Source: Sphagnum magellanicum
Taxonomy: Eukaryota > Streptophyta > Sphagnopsida > Sphagnales > Sphagnaceae
Reading direction: 5' to 3'
Assembly (NCBI GenBank): GCA_021904315.1
Contig: CM038919.1
Coordinates: 4,960,001 to 5,024,000 of the forward strand
Length of the DNA stretch: 64,000 nucleotides
The position numbers and the translations under genes were made by a program. This document shows positions 10,721 through 22,632 of the stretch, one piece after another. Each line of letters opens with the position of its first letter. Position 1 is the stretch's first letter. Under the pieces are notes generated by a model. It made no database searches. It saw nothing but the letters and a program-made list of their open reading frames with translations, and was not told the origin of the DNA.

Positions 10721-12283
10721 GGTGGAGTTCTGGTAGGTGGCTGGATACCATAGATGTTGCTGTTGAAGGTAACTCAACATGCATGTGGCTGTCACTATCT
10801 TTCAAACTGCTCCTTGTTGGTTGTGTTTCCTCTTTTCTTTAGGGTTGGGGTTCATCTTTTTCATGTTTGCTGATTGGTTGCAATTATGTTAGTTCTGAAA
10901 ATTCAGATTTTCCTAGTGTATTTGTAGGGTACCTTATATCTGTGAAAAACCTTCTTAGAAAAGAGAGGGTTCTTACACCTGCTGCTTAAAAGTTGGAGGG
11001 ATTCCTCCCACTCTTAAGGAGTAGGTGTAAGAACTCTCCCCTCCTATGCCTTGTGATCTACCTCTGTTTAGGTTTGCCTTCTGTTGTACAATTGGTTTGT
11101 TTAGGTTCACCCTTGTGTTGTAGATTCAGTTTGTTTGGGTTCACCTTATGCTGTACAATTGCTAAAGCCCATGGGTGGGGGAAATTCCCAAAATGCAGGG
11201 CTGGACTTGGCTACTGCCTCATCCTAGGCCCCTTGTTTTGGGAATGCCCACACTGGGTGGCTTTACACCACACATAAGGGTCACCTTCCGATTCTTTCCA
11301 GGTTGACTTAAATCCTAAATATTGAGAAATATCAGTAATTAGGAAGCTCTGTTTATAATACAAGTGATTGGCAAGTACAATATCCTTCATACGAATATGT
11401 CACAGACAAAAAGAGCTGGTGGAATACTTCAAAGACTGAATAAGGAGGTGCCTACTAACTGCTCCAAATGAAACCATGAATTCTATTCAGGTCTCCCTTC
11501 GTACTTTTGAAAGGTACTCGTGGTGCATGTGGATTTGATGAGGCATAGAATTGGACATTCTTTTTGCCTTTTACTTCCTAGCTCCATGCAATGTGATTGA
11601 GCAATGGGGTCAAAAAAAAAATATATATATTTTTTTGCCTCAAAATTGACACTCCAACCACTCCCCCAATGATGGCAGTCAAATTGAATGGTATTCAGAA
11701 CCTTGATGAAAAGGTTATACCAAAATTTTAAGATTCCTTAAGAATTCCAATCTTGGGTTTCAATTGCAGGGGCTAATGGAACAATCTAACTCTAGTCTCA
11801 AACCTCCTGTAGATCCAAAGCTATCTTCTTCAGTCAATCATTTTGCATCACTTCAGAGAATAGTATTCGTATTTTGCATTGTTCTATGGAATTATAATCC
11901 ACAACTAGTTGTAATACCACTTTCCAAGTTCTAGTTTTATAATGCCTAGAAAAATTGCCTGTTTTTTGGTGGTTAATCTGTTATCAACACATGATTTGTT
12001 TCAAGAATAGCTTTCTGAATTGCAGGAAAATTATCCAAATGAAGTTGCCCTAATAACAAATAATGGATCTCACACTGTGAGAAGCTGATACTTCAGTCAT
12101 GAAGACTATAGCATGCAAGCACAGAATTCATGGTGTCAAAAGAAAAGGTGTGGATCTCAAGATGCTCAATGCAATTTTGTTGCAACGCTATATTTTGTTA
12201 CAAAGCTAGCAATAGGGATGGAGGAGACCTCAAGTTTTGGAAGTGCTTGATGCTGTTACAAGTGTTTACTACAAAATTATAAG
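10721..12283. other. Intergenic, no supported gene
   Basis: Contains, at about 10,950-11,060, a degenerate relative of the 93-bp unit tandemly repeated at 29.5-29.9 kb (shared wording around AAGGAGTAGGTGTAAGAAC and CTCCTATGCC). The rest is AT-rich with short ORFs only. The end next to 12,284 should include the 3' UTR of the S13 gene. Confidence 0.45.
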
Positions 12284-13369
12284 CTACTTCCCAGGAGCTT
12301 TCTTCTTGCCAGCAATTGTCACCTTCTTGCCTCTCCGTGTTCGAGCGTTGCACTTGGTGTGCTGTCCTCGGCATGGTAGACCCTGGATATGTCGCTTCCC
12401 CCTATAGCATTGAATGTCTTTCAATCGCTTGATCGCCAAAAGGTTGAATCGTCGCTGGCATATTGCAACACACAAAAGTTATATATACTATAAGCCTGTT
12501 GCATCAAACATCAAGCCCTAGAATTTCAAACCCTAGAATTCAATGCAAAGGTCAAGGGATTGTGTTAGCATCATCATCATCATCACTGTTTGTCTGAGCT
12601 GTTTTGGCAACAGAAACTGAACCCTAAAAAAACCGAAAAGTTTTGAAGCAGAGTAGAGGTCATAGGAGTGAGTGAGCTCCATACAAGATCACCCTCCACC
12701 ATGTATTTAGAGACTTCATCACGAAGATTAGTGAGATCCTCTTCCGAAAGCTCTCGAGCAAGCTTATTCTCCATGCCAATATCTAGAAGAATCTGACGGG
12801 CCGTTGTGGCGCCCACGCCATGGATATATTGCAACGCCGTCTCGATCCGCTTAGAATTGGGTATCTCCACTCCACCCACACGGGCACCCCTTATGTTGAG
12901 GCCCTTGTATCCTCCACCACCACCACTCTGCACCACCAAACCTTCGCCTGTCACTCTCTCCGAGAAGAATTCTTTTGTTTACCCCCCTTACACCTCCTTC
13001 CCACATTTCTCCTACACAACATAACGCGATCTCTAGCAAACCGAAAAAAACTCATCAACAGATAAAGCCGAACTTTGGTTCCAAAAAACCCTCGAGGAAC
13101 TTTCCCTTCATACAAAACGACTTCAATGCTCCTCTCTTGCAAAATTGGATGCACTCAGAGGGAAAGGGTGGGGGAGAGGAAAAGGGTTTGTTGGTGAAGA
13201 AGGAAGAATGCGCGTGTACACACTATACACCCACCTTGGAAGTTCCTGATAAAGAGAGAGAAACCAGAGGAGATGTCTTTTTGGCGACCGAATTCTGAGA
13301 AATACCCACAGAGCCCAGCACAACAGCAGTCAGAGCTGGTGCTAGAAGAGTAGCAGCCATGCTTGCCAT
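12284..13369 (-). CDS. RPS13: Plastid 30S ribosomal protein S13, nuclear-encoded precursor
   Basis: Three minus-strand exons join in phase 0 with GT-AG introns: 13235-13369 (45 codons), 12685-12927 (81 codons) and 12284-12454 (56 codons plus stop), giving 182 residues. Exon 1 starts [19 protein letters not shown] and is rich in Ser, Ala and Thr with few acids, as in a chloroplast transit peptide. Exon 2 carries the S13 start [14 protein letters not shown], then the helix-two-turn-helix region [14 protein letters not shown] and YMVEGDL. Exon 3 continues [27 protein letters not shown] and the basic tail [11 protein letters not shown]13 sits in the head of the small subunit near the P-site tRNA and bridges to the large subunit. 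The exon 2 acceptor GGTGCAG at 12928 is the one that keeps frame; a nearby GTGACAG would shift it. Length and order match plant plastid S13, and no lesion is seen. Confidence 0.95.
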
Positions 13370-13443
13370 TTGTAAGCTTTGAGCTTCTCCCCTACCCCTG
13401 TTTCCTCTCCTTGTTTCTCTGCAACACCACAAACAGTGCAAAA

Positions 13444-13462
13444 ACACACACACACACACACA

Positions 13463-13494
<32 letters not shown>
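13444..13494. repeat. Compound AC/CT microsatellite upstream of RPS13
   Basis: About 23 bp of AC repeat run directly into about 29 bp of CT repeat, 75 bp upstream of the RPS13 start. Read on the gene strand this is GA then GT repeat, a position typical for plant 5' UTR microsatellites. Confidence 0.95.
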
Positions 13495-13498
<4 letters not shown>

Positions 13499-13925
13499 TT
13501 CTGTGGCCTTAGATAAGGTTACAAAGCCAAGATGAAAAGTGAACGAATGTCATCTATTAGAAGCCATTTCATTTAAAAATTCTTCCCTTGAATCCTCCAC
13601 AGATCTTGAATCTTGGTGGCATCTTTACATAACTTTGGATGGACTCGTAGAAATCGGGACCAGAGCTTTTACATCATGGAGTGGGGGCATTCCTAAAAGA
13701 AGCACACCTCAGCTCTGCCTTGGGTAGATGCTTAGTTTGGAAACAGCACACTCCTCACCCTAAAAGTACTACCTACCCATCATATAATCTCAAAATTTGA
13801 ACACAAGTTATGCAGAGAGGTGATGACACTCATATCTACCACAAGCACCTTTGGTAGAATGTCATCTTCAAATGGAAAGGAATAAACTATTGTAGAGGAT
13901 GAGCTTGTTCAAAGAGAAAAAAACC
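13495..13925. other. Spacer upstream of RPS13
   Basis: Presumed promoter side of RPS13. No TATA box or other element stands out. The ORF at 13,539-13,727 has no recognisable similarity. Confidence 0.4.
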
Positions 13926-16900
13926 CAGTGTTGGGCTGGTATCACCATTTTGTGATACCAGCCGGGTACTGGTATATATGCTCCAAAATTTTGATACCAT
14001 ATTCATAATGGGATCACAACATTTTTCAATAGGGTATATATGATATGGTATATATAATTGAAGGATATGGAATGAGTATATAATGGTAACAATATGTATA
14101 TTGTGGATTCTAATACCAGCTGGTATACATTGTAACTTTGGTATCAACAATGCTCCCCATTGATGATGCATTTTTTATAGAATCATAAACATTATTAGCC
14201 ACTAAAATGCTGCAATGTGTTTGTTTATTCACTTGCAAACTCCTAGTCCCTCCATATCAAAATCTCAACATAACTTAAACTTGTTCAAAGCAAATCAAAA
14301 GTTTCAAAAACACAAAACACAATCAACAACTGAAATGCTCATAGCCTCATCATATAAATCTTTATTTCTTGTAAACTGCGGATACACACAGAGCAACAAC
14401 TTCCTCCTTGGGTGATTCCAAAAATTTACTAAAAGCTTTGAAAACACATCTGAATGCTGAATTTAGCCAGTAGCCTAACCACTTACAACAATTGCATATG
14501 CAAACAGAGAGTTGTGAACTGCAAATAGAGCATGTCCTTGCTCTAGGTGATTCAAAAATCTTACAACTTTTTTTTTTGAGACAAATATAAATGTTCAATG
14601 TACCCAGTAGCTCAGGGCCACCAGCTATAACTATTGGATATCAAAACAAAGCTACAAATTACAAACAGATTAAGTCCAAGTGCTCAAGGCAATTAAAAAA
14701 AGAAGGCTTGTTCTCATACACAAATATGTATTTGTGTATGCTCATGACCACTTACAAACTAATTGGATATGATCCAAACAAAGTTGGAACTTGCACAAAA
14801 TTTTAGGGGTTCTAGGTATTCTAGAGGTTTTGAGAATTATTATCAAAATATCCCCCCTCCTCAAGCTCATCCTCAAAATCATCAAACAAGTCATCTTTGG
14901 CAGCAAAAAAATTCTCCATCCCCTTTGAAGCAAGAACACATCCTATCCTTGCATAATTTGGCCAATTCTTCAAGATCATCACCAACTTGTCCAAGTTTTG
15001 CACCCCCAATTGACACCGTTGCAAACTTGTTAATATGGCAACAACATGAAAAATCTTTTCAATTTCAATCTTAAATCTTGGAATACTTAAAAATTATCGA
15101 ACAAAGAATGCAACTATAGGGAACTGTTTCTCATGGTGTTTCCACCATTGCAAGGGTGACTTCATATCATTGTCATTCACAACAATTTGACAATACAATG
15201 AAAGTTCAGATTTCACCAAAGAAAGATTGGTTTCTTTAGTTGAAGCTTCCATTCCCCACAAGGAGTCGTCAATAACAAAGGTTGAAAGGACCATAAGGCT
15301 TGTTGTGGATTGAAGGTTTAGATGTTTGGCCACATTCACTAAAAGAGGCACCAAAACTTGTTTGTTGTATTTTGTAAACATCACTTGTTTTGACTTTGCC
15401 TACATATTCCATGACACATTGAAGGCCTTTGAACCGTGGATCCAGTTGGAAGGCACATTTGTTGTGTGCAACAACAAGATTGAAAGTGTGTGTAAATGTT
15501 TAAAAGGGATTTAACACATTGATGACCTCAAGGCCCATTTTGGCATATAAAATTTCAAGTTTTTGGTCAAATTCCTCACATATTATAAGTGGGTTCACAA
15601 CAACATGAGCTTGCTACTTAGTCTTTAATCTAGTAGAAATGGAAAAAGTTGCAAATAAACATTAGAAAGTAGCCAATACCCCTTAGTTTGGTTCAAAATG
15701 CATTACTTCACCACAAGATTTAGGGTTTCAGTTACAACTTTTCCAATTGCCCATGTGGAACCTAAGCGTACTCAAGATTGCAACTTGGAAGTTTCTTAAC
15801 TATAATAGAGGTTAATGATTGTAAAAAATTCCAATGTTTCTTGAAATAAAATAACCTTGGAAGTGAACTTGGTTGTCATGGGTGTTTTTAGTTTCCGTGC
15901 CTTTAAACCAACCTCCTTGCAAGCTAACTCCCATTCTTGCCTCTCCTTGCCAGACTTTTTTGTTCATGTAATTGTTTTAAAAATTGAGCTTCAACCAAAA
16001 TGGCTTCCTTCATCCCAATCCCAACCTTATTGTCATTTGTGGAATACTAACATGTCTTGAACATCACGTGTCCAAAACAAGTCTCACTAAAAGGTGAAGC
16101 AAGTTATAATGGTGCACATGACACAATAGAAATCAACGCAATAGCAAGGTTGTTCAAATTTGTGCCTTCATCCTTGATGTAACTTTTAATTTTGATGGTG
16201 AGTTGGTATTCAACCAACAAAGACTTAACTTATTAAACCAATGTTGTTCTAGAAGTGTTAAGAGCTTCAAACAAACCAACTATAACTTGACAAAGCACCC
16301 AATCCTCATTGATAAATTTTATCACAAATGCAAATTTGTCAAACCTTATTTTAAACATCCAAGGGTCAAAAGAAGTAATGGTAACTTTACATTGTGCAAT
16401 GGCTGGGAATACATATTGCTCCATTGCCTTAACCAACATGTTGGGGATGTGTTATCGGACAAGCAATTTGTGAAATGGAAACCACACTCTATCACATTGC
16501 TACATCATGAGACATTGCAACCAAGGGTTTTCAACAAGGGAAATTGGCAAATACCATTTTGTTGGGCCTTGCCCCCATAGGGACAAGGATTGTCGCATTG
16601 GATGCAACGTTTGGAAGTTTTACCTTATTGAATTGGTTTCACATTAAGTGAACTAGTTTCTTTGGTGAAAATGTTTAGATTGTTTATATTGGAACAAATG
16701 TTTTCGGTGTTTAGAGTGTGGACACAATAGGTAGATGTACAGCATCTTATTTATTGGCAGGGCCAACATGTTTATGATGCTTTTTTATAAACAAAATTGG
16801 ATCCTCAATGAATTGTTGTTGACCTAAGTTAGTGGGCTTGTAATGTTTAGGGCTAGAGAAAAATGTAGTGATTGAAATAGGAAAAAAATGTTTTTTTTTC

Positions 16901-17955
16901 CTTCTTTTTTTGCCAAACACATTGTCCAGATTCATCAATTATCTTCAACTTTTGTTTGTAATGAGCTGAAGTAGAAGGATGTTCATTTTCAATATGTAAT
17001 ACCATGGAAAGGATTGTAGGAAATAATACTTTTTTTCGATAATGTTTGGTTGTTGCCAAAGGAAGTTTGATTAAAATGGTAGAAGATGCACTTCATATTT
17101 TGAATGGCCTGAATATTAACTTGAACAATAGGATCATTGAACATAAAAAATGCCTATGCAAGTGCATTGCAACGATGAAAAACCCAAAACTTTTAGTTCC
17201 TTTACAATTTTTGAAATTGTTCAATCCAACATGTTTTGCATTCAGCAATTACAAGTTTTGCATTCACATTTTCATCCACTATGTTTGTTGGTTGCTTATA
17301 CATGAATTCATTTGTCACAATGTGAACAAGTTATTTTGCTTCCTCTTCCCAAAAAATTGATCAAAATCACAACCTAAAAATGTGCTAAAATTAAGAGCAC
17401 AAAGGGTGAAACTTGAAACCCTAAACTTCAAGAACTTTGAACTTTGAACCTTTAAACTTTATCAAGCTTCATCCCACATACATTATCACAATGGCCACCA
17501 CAACAACAAGAGAAACCCATAGTAATGAAACCAACCACCATACGACAACCATAGAAATTACTACATAATTCAACATGTTCAATGCCACATTGGTGACAAT
17601 ATAAAACATTGGTGAAGAAACAAAAAAATACAACCTTGAAGGTTATGGGTTTTGGATTGAGAAACTTACAAACAATGTCGGAACTTTTGTTGTAGCAAGT
17701 TGTAGTTGCATTGAAAACAAAACATTCATAACAAAACACACCTTGAAAGGGAAACATGGCTGTTGGTTCACAAAATGAAAGCATACTACATTGAAAAAGA
17801 AACAAAATTGTTAACAATAAAATAAAATTCAATAGGATCTTTCACACATTTTAATATACATACCAAAAGATGATTAAGGATTAATACCGATGGAAAAAGG
17901 AGGGCGAATGCCTAGTATTGAATATTACACTGTTATTAGAAAATGTGATACCAAA
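13926..17955. mobile_element. Decayed hAT transposon, ends uncertain
   Basis: The left end reads CAGTGTTGGGCTGGTATC, the terminal wording of the hAT family in this window. A GTGATACCAAATTGG stretch near 17,942-17,955 could be the worn right end, because its reverse complement shares TGGTATCAC with the left end. No matching 8-bp duplication could be found, so the right border is a guess. The interior carries minus-strand transposase relics. Confidence 0.5.
14821..16439 (-). pseudogene. hAT transposase remnant
   Basis: Minus-strand fragments match the transposase at 34-36 kb and the plant hAT family. 16,233-16,439 has FDPWMFKIRFDKFAF and VIVGLFEALNTS, the core region around the DDE fold. 15,094-15,384 ends in PLQWWKHHEKQFPIVAF. 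14,821-15,024 has LGVQNLDKLVMILKNWP, the C-terminal dimerisation region. Stops and frameshifts separate them, so no protein is made. Further minus-strand pieces up to about 17,060 may be the amino-terminal part. Confidence 0.75.
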
Positions 17956-20831
17956 TTGGTATGGTATTTGACAAAAATTTCAATATTTGATGTGGGGGTA
18001 TAATTGTATAAAGAGGTGTAACAAAAAAATGGGGGCATACTATAACTACCACAAGTAACATAGAATACAACTTCTATCCATAGATCACATTGATTGCCAA
18101 TTGTTTTCATTCACATAATTAGGAAACATAATTTCCAATAATGCAACACCATATTTTTGCAACCACATCATAATCATCCTATAACATCAAACACCACTTC
18201 CAACCATCCTTGACAACATTCGACCGAAGAGAGTGGATTAGATGTTTTTTGTTCATTGCTCCTGCCTATCAACAAGTATCATCCCATGATACCAAACCTT
18301 AGAACTCAAAATCCTAGCCTTTCTCCTTTCATGAATGGAAATCCCAACACGATGCACCTCAATTTTTCCTCATTCCATGATCCCAAACACCAAAACCTAG
18401 AATTCCAACCAAAAACCTTTAAACATGGGACTTGTCAAACACATGAACATTAGACCTTGTCATCCTTTCTACTTCTCCAGTGCTAGGTCAAAGAAAACAC
18501 AAAACATGATTATTACATTCTATTTCTACCACTCACAAACAAATGTCCTTACGCAACAGAAAATAATTATGGATACAATGTCCTTCTGTAGCTTAAAAAA
18601 TCACACAAAAACAACTAGACTTGATGTATTTAGCTTCTTCCTTCCTTTAGCCTCAAGCGAATTTTCCTTAAATCTTCCTTTAAGCTTTTTATTGTAATCC
18701 ACCTTCATCGCATGTCCTCCACCCAACATTTCCATAGAGAGATTCCACACAACGTTTATCAACTAACACACCAATTCAATAGCTATTAGGCCCCTTTATT
18801 TTTAAATCTTATATTTTCTTCATTTTTGGTTTGTTTTGAATGATTGAAAAAGTTGTGAGTGCATCATTTAAAGCTTTATAAAACCACTTTGGAATAAAAA
18901 AACAAGAAAACAATGTTCAAAAACATTAAACACAAACAACTCTTATATGCCTAAACCAATAATTGATCTCTTTGTTCAAAGGACATATCTCACTCATTCT
19001 TTAACCAATTTGAGTGATTTTTATGACTTTGGATGCACTAAGTGAAAGGTTATAAGCTACAAAGACAACAAAGAAAAATTTCAAAAATTGATAAGTCTTT
19101 AATCTTAAGTGTTCATTGACCAGCCTGTCTACCCTAAGAGTGGAAGACAATGCACAATACATGTATCCATGGTGGTTGAATTGGTTCTACTACCTTACCC
19201 TAAGGTCATTTTCATCATTAAATAATCCTTAAAATAGTGAAATGAAATTTTATGAAAAATATGAAGTTGACATATTGAAAATCATCATAATTATAGTAGG
19301 CTACACTTTGAATAATTCCACTACTCATATCACAATATTATAGCAGATGATGGAAAAATTAGAATTTCAAAATTTTAAAATGAATCCAATTTTTGAAAAA
19401 AAAAGTTTTGTCAATGTGGAAACTGACCCTAGGCTTCGGTGTACTATACTATCTAGCAAGATTCACCCATTAAAACCATCACCCAAAAATAAAAAAGGAG
19501 TTAGTATTTGAGGTTATGCCTTAATTAAGGAAGACTTTTGTGTAATTCCTCAGCATCATGTTGTCTCAGATTTGGATTGTTGTGAAGCAAAGTAAACCAA
19601 TCATGAGGGAAAAATGTGCAAATCTCTCAAACCATAATTATTGAAATGGCTGTATAAGCTATTATACAAAGGCCTTCTTCAGATAAAAATGCTGTGCAAA
19701 ACAGTTTAGGAGGTGCTTGGTGTTAGTTCTAGATTGTCACCTGAAGGGAACACTTATGTACATTTACCCTGCCATTTCCTGTCCATTGCAAGTCATGCCC
19801 ACAGGGCCAAACTTGGGAAGTTCTATATGCCAATTTGGATGAGCTCCAACATTCATGATTCCAACAGTTCTAGGAGAATGTTTCCCTGAAGGAAAATAGA
19901 GATATGACAAAAGTTTACTCTGCACAGCTCCAGGGAAGGACTAGTAATTCTGTGCCTGAGAAAAACATGTTGTAGAATCAGCAGGTTTCTATAATCAAAA
20001 TGTACATGTACTAAAAAATGTGTAGACAAAATTCATGTATATAGTATATACACTAGAAAATGTTTAGATGAAAAATCATGTATGTGTACTAGAAAATGTG
20101 CAGACTTAGGACAGTTTTTTTTTACGCCTGCTGAAAAAATCAGTGTAGCTACTGGCATTCAAATCTGTCCAGAATGAAAACTGCAGATATGAGTTCATAA
20201 GGGAGAACTGCATGTAGCAAACAGAGGAAGAAAAAAAATCACTGTATCTGGCGACGTCTACCATCTAATTAATATGTCCAGAACTAAAACTGCAAATATG
20301 AGTTCACAAGGAAGTGGCAAACAAAGGAAGAGATTTTATTAAAAGAGAATACTCCAGTTCACAAATTGAAGATGTGGAGAATCCACGAGATATGGCCAAA
20401 TTTGAATGACAGACAAACACAGTTCCAATTTATCTGCACGAACAGAAGATAGAAAAAAATGTCACTTGGAAATTGCACATTATTATTATTATCAAGCTTT
20501 GTGCACTACCAGTCGAATTCTTGTTCCAGCACTGACCCAGAACTACCATAGCAAGAAAAATGGAGCCAACAAACACTATAATCAATGCAGTTGTAGTGAT
20601 GGCCATATTGCCCACAATGACGAGTCCACTAGTAACCCAAAAATCAGTTCAGCTTCACAAGTCCTTACAATTCCTACCCAGTTCATGAAATAAGCATACT
20701 ATATAGTAGTACCGGTTCAACCCATCCTAGAAGAGAATCGGTCGTCAACAATCGTGCACCAGCAGTATTCTGGCAGCTCCATTCAGCAAACAGCAACTTC
20801 GTCCCCGAATGGTAGAGATACTGGAGGCTTC
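17956..20831. other. Intergenic, repeat-derived
   Basis: No gene is supported. At about 18,935-19,090 lies a diverged copy of the 180-bp unit tandemly repeated at 46.98-47.5 kb. At 19,980-20,330 are short local duplications (see separate entry). The part next to 20,831 should contain the 3' UTR of PRP-1. Confidence 0.45.
19990..20335. repeat. Local duplications downstream of PRP-1
   Basis: Two sets are seen. ACTAGAAAATGTG-type units recur three times at 20,000-20,110. A block with CTGCAGATATGAGTTCA at about 20,170-20,235 recurs diverged at about 20,280-20,335. Confidence 0.6.
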
Positions 20832-21290
20832 TTAGTAGCCACCAGGAGACGGGGAGCTGTAGACTGGTGAGGGAGAGGTATAGACCGGTGAGGGAGAACT
20901 GTAGTCTGGGGTCGGGGAGCTGTAGACTGGTGAGGGAGAGCTGTAGACCGGTGAGGGAGAACTGTAGTCTGGGGACGGGGAGCTGTAGACTGGGGATGGA
21001 GAGCTGTAGACTGGAGATGGAGAGCTGTAGTCCGGGGATGGAGAGCTGTAGTCTGGAGAAGGCCAACCACCTTGACCTTTTGGTGGTTGATCATCACACC
21101 CTGGCTTCCCTGGCTGGTCATGTTGAGGGTGCTGATCATCATGGTGGTTGTCATGGTCAAAGCCCCATCCGTTCCAGTTCTTCTTGGAGCCTTTCAGAGA
21201 GGCGCGTGCTTCGGCCTGCATGATCCCAGTACCCACAATGGTGACGACCATGAGCAGAATTGCCACACACTGCACTCCTGCAACCTTCAT
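20832..21290 (-). CDS. Secreted proline-rich protein PRP-1 (PSPxYSS repeats)
   Basis: Single-exon, 152-residue product. Residues 1-29 form a signal peptide with the hydrophobic core VAILLMVVTIVGTGIM and an AEARA-type cleavage region. A hydrophilic His/Asp/Gly-rich segment follows (about 30-78, with HDNHHDDQHPQHDQ). Then come about ten heptads of the form P-S-P-[DV]-Y-S-S, ending PGGY. Isolated SP prolines are typical sites for hydroxylation and arabinogalactan addition, and the tyrosines could cross-link, so a cell-wall structural role is inferred. It is not a classic SPPPP extensin. The His/Asp-rich segment could bind metal, which is speculative. It is a paralogue of PRP-2 near the right edge: both share GVQCVA plus a hydrophobic core, the C-terminal GGY, and promoter blocks. 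Confidence 0.85.
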   Translation of the reverse strand: MKVAGVQCVAILLMVVTIVGTGIMQAEARASLKGSKKNWNGWGFDHDNHHDDQHPQHDQPGKPGCDDQPPKGQGGWPSPDYSSPSPDYSSPSPVYSSPSPVYSSPSPDYSSPSPVYSSPSPVYSSPTPDYSSPSPVYTSPSPVYSSPSPGGY

Positions 21291-21445
21291 CTTACCCTCT
21301 CTAGCTCACTAACTGGTCTCCTGCACAGAACCTCTACAAACGTAGCAATGAACTACAGAGTCTCGAGACCCAAATTGAGTGGAGAGAAGAATTTGAGAGA
21401 AAACTTTGCTCAAGTGATGATGAAGAAAGGAGGAGATCCAACTGG

Positions 21446-21463
21446 GTAGTTATAGTAGAAGCA
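21446..21463 (-). promoter_or_regulatory. Probable TATA region of PRP-1
   Basis: Read on the gene strand it gives TGCTTCTACTATAACTAC, 156 bp upstream of the ATG. The same 18 bases occur upstream of PRP-2, which supports a core-promoter role. Confidence 0.6.
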
Positions 21464-21554
21464 CCTGAACAGAGCAGCTGCTTAGAAAAATCTCACCTTC
21501 AACTCCCCTCATAAATAACTAGAGCGACAAGAGTGGTGAAGAGAAGACCTGGCA

Positions 21555-21582
21555 GCTGGCAGGGAAGCAAAGGGAGGGCCCA
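21555..21582 (-). promoter_or_regulatory. Conserved distal promoter block of PRP-1
   Basis: On the plus strand it reads GCTGGCAGGGAAGCAA followed by a GGGCCC core. A near match lies upstream of PRP-2 at 63,004-63,030 in the same orientation, about 100-130 bp beyond the shared TATA block. GGGCCC is a known TCP-type promoter motif in plants. The function here is inferred. Confidence 0.5.
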
Positions 21583-22187
21583 CATGAACTAGGGCACACT
21601 AGAGCTATTGCTGATTCTTGCTAACAATCCAAATGAGTTTGTAGGAATGCCCAACGCAATCCGCTCCCTCCATGGCCAGATGCTGCTGCAGTGTAAGAAG
21701 TTGGGATTGAGACAGAAGTCACAATGGGGGGGGGGGCGTTGGGGGGAAGGGGGAGAATGGCAGTTTTGCATTCATGACCCTCCATTTTACAACTGTGCTC
21801 TGCCAAACTCCCTTGTATGCATTGCCTGCATTTAAAAGGCCACGAGGGAAAAAGTTGGCCAAATTTATGAAACTAATATATGTATATATAGACTGGACTT
21901 TATTGGCTCTGGCTGTAAAGGAGAGACAACAGAACGGAACAGAACAATGTAGTTTTCATTTCGTTCGCACACTTTGAGGAATGTTTACCAAGTGTTAATG
22001 TGAACTATGAGTTCATTTTTGAAGAACTTCATCACTGAACAATTCCTAACTATTTAAACTGTTGTTGGTTGGTTTGGACTTGCCTTTTGGGGCACAGCCA
22101 TTGTACTACAAGCTGCATGTTTACTTCACTATATGTTACTATGTACAAGCTAGAACATATCATTTTTCAACTGTTGGTGGTTTGAAC
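21583..22187. other. Intergenic
   Basis: No gene is supported. It contains an 11-base G run at 21,726-21,736 in a G-rich stretch. The last eight bases (22,180-22,187, GTTTGAAC) are the left target-site duplication of the next element. Confidence 0.5.
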
Positions 22188-22624
22188 CAGTGTTGGGTCG
22201 TTACTCGGTTGGCAGGTTCAAATTGTCAATTCTGGTTCCCGTTACTCGGAATCAAACTGAAAACAGGTCTGAATTTTGGAACTAGAATCAGAACTGTCTT
22301 TCAAACCAGGTCCAGTTCTGGAACTAGAACTTGAACCCAAATCTAGAATCGGAACTGGAAGTTTTGAAAAAAATGTTTTTGGGAAAAAATGGTTCAAAAC
22401 TGTTGGCTACTCAGACAGTTCACAACCAGTTTCAGACCAGGTTGTACCCAAAACTCAAACCAGAACCATCTCTGATTTCTAGAACTGCAACTTGAATCAT
22501 TTCTTTGGGTCAAGAACCCAACCAGACCCAGGGTTCCAATTTTTGTGGACCTAGATCCATTCTAATTTTTTTAAAGAACCGAAACCAGAGGTTCTTCATA
22601 AAAGCCAAGAACTGCTCAACACTG
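22188..22624. mobile_element. hAT MITE, 437 bp, with 8-bp target duplication
   Basis: The left end CAGTGTTGGGTCGTT and the right end (reverse complement CAGTGTTGAGCAGTT) form terminal inverted repeats. The element is flanked on both sides by GTTTGAAC (22,180-22,187 and 22,625-22,632), the 8-bp duplication expected for hAT. The interior is full of GGTTC/GAACC repeats and has no transposase frame. It is probably a deletion derivative of the family represented by the 33.4-38.1 kb element. Confidence 0.88.
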
Positions 22625-22632
22625 GTTTGAAC

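Noticed and set aside
12951..13154. Extra internal exon of RPS13 in the first intron
   Set aside because: Joining exon 1 (ending at 13,235) directly to 12,927 keeps phase and gives the full S13 order; the intervening frame is not S13-like.
17452..17832. 126-codon Cys/Phe-rich minus-strand ORF
   Set aside because: It lies in the decayed hAT and does not match its transposase; probably chance.
20867..21223. ORFs overlapping PRP-1 on other frames (up to 127 codons)
   Set aside because: They are shadows of the PSPxYSS repeats; only the 20,832-21,290 frame has a signal peptide and coherent composition.
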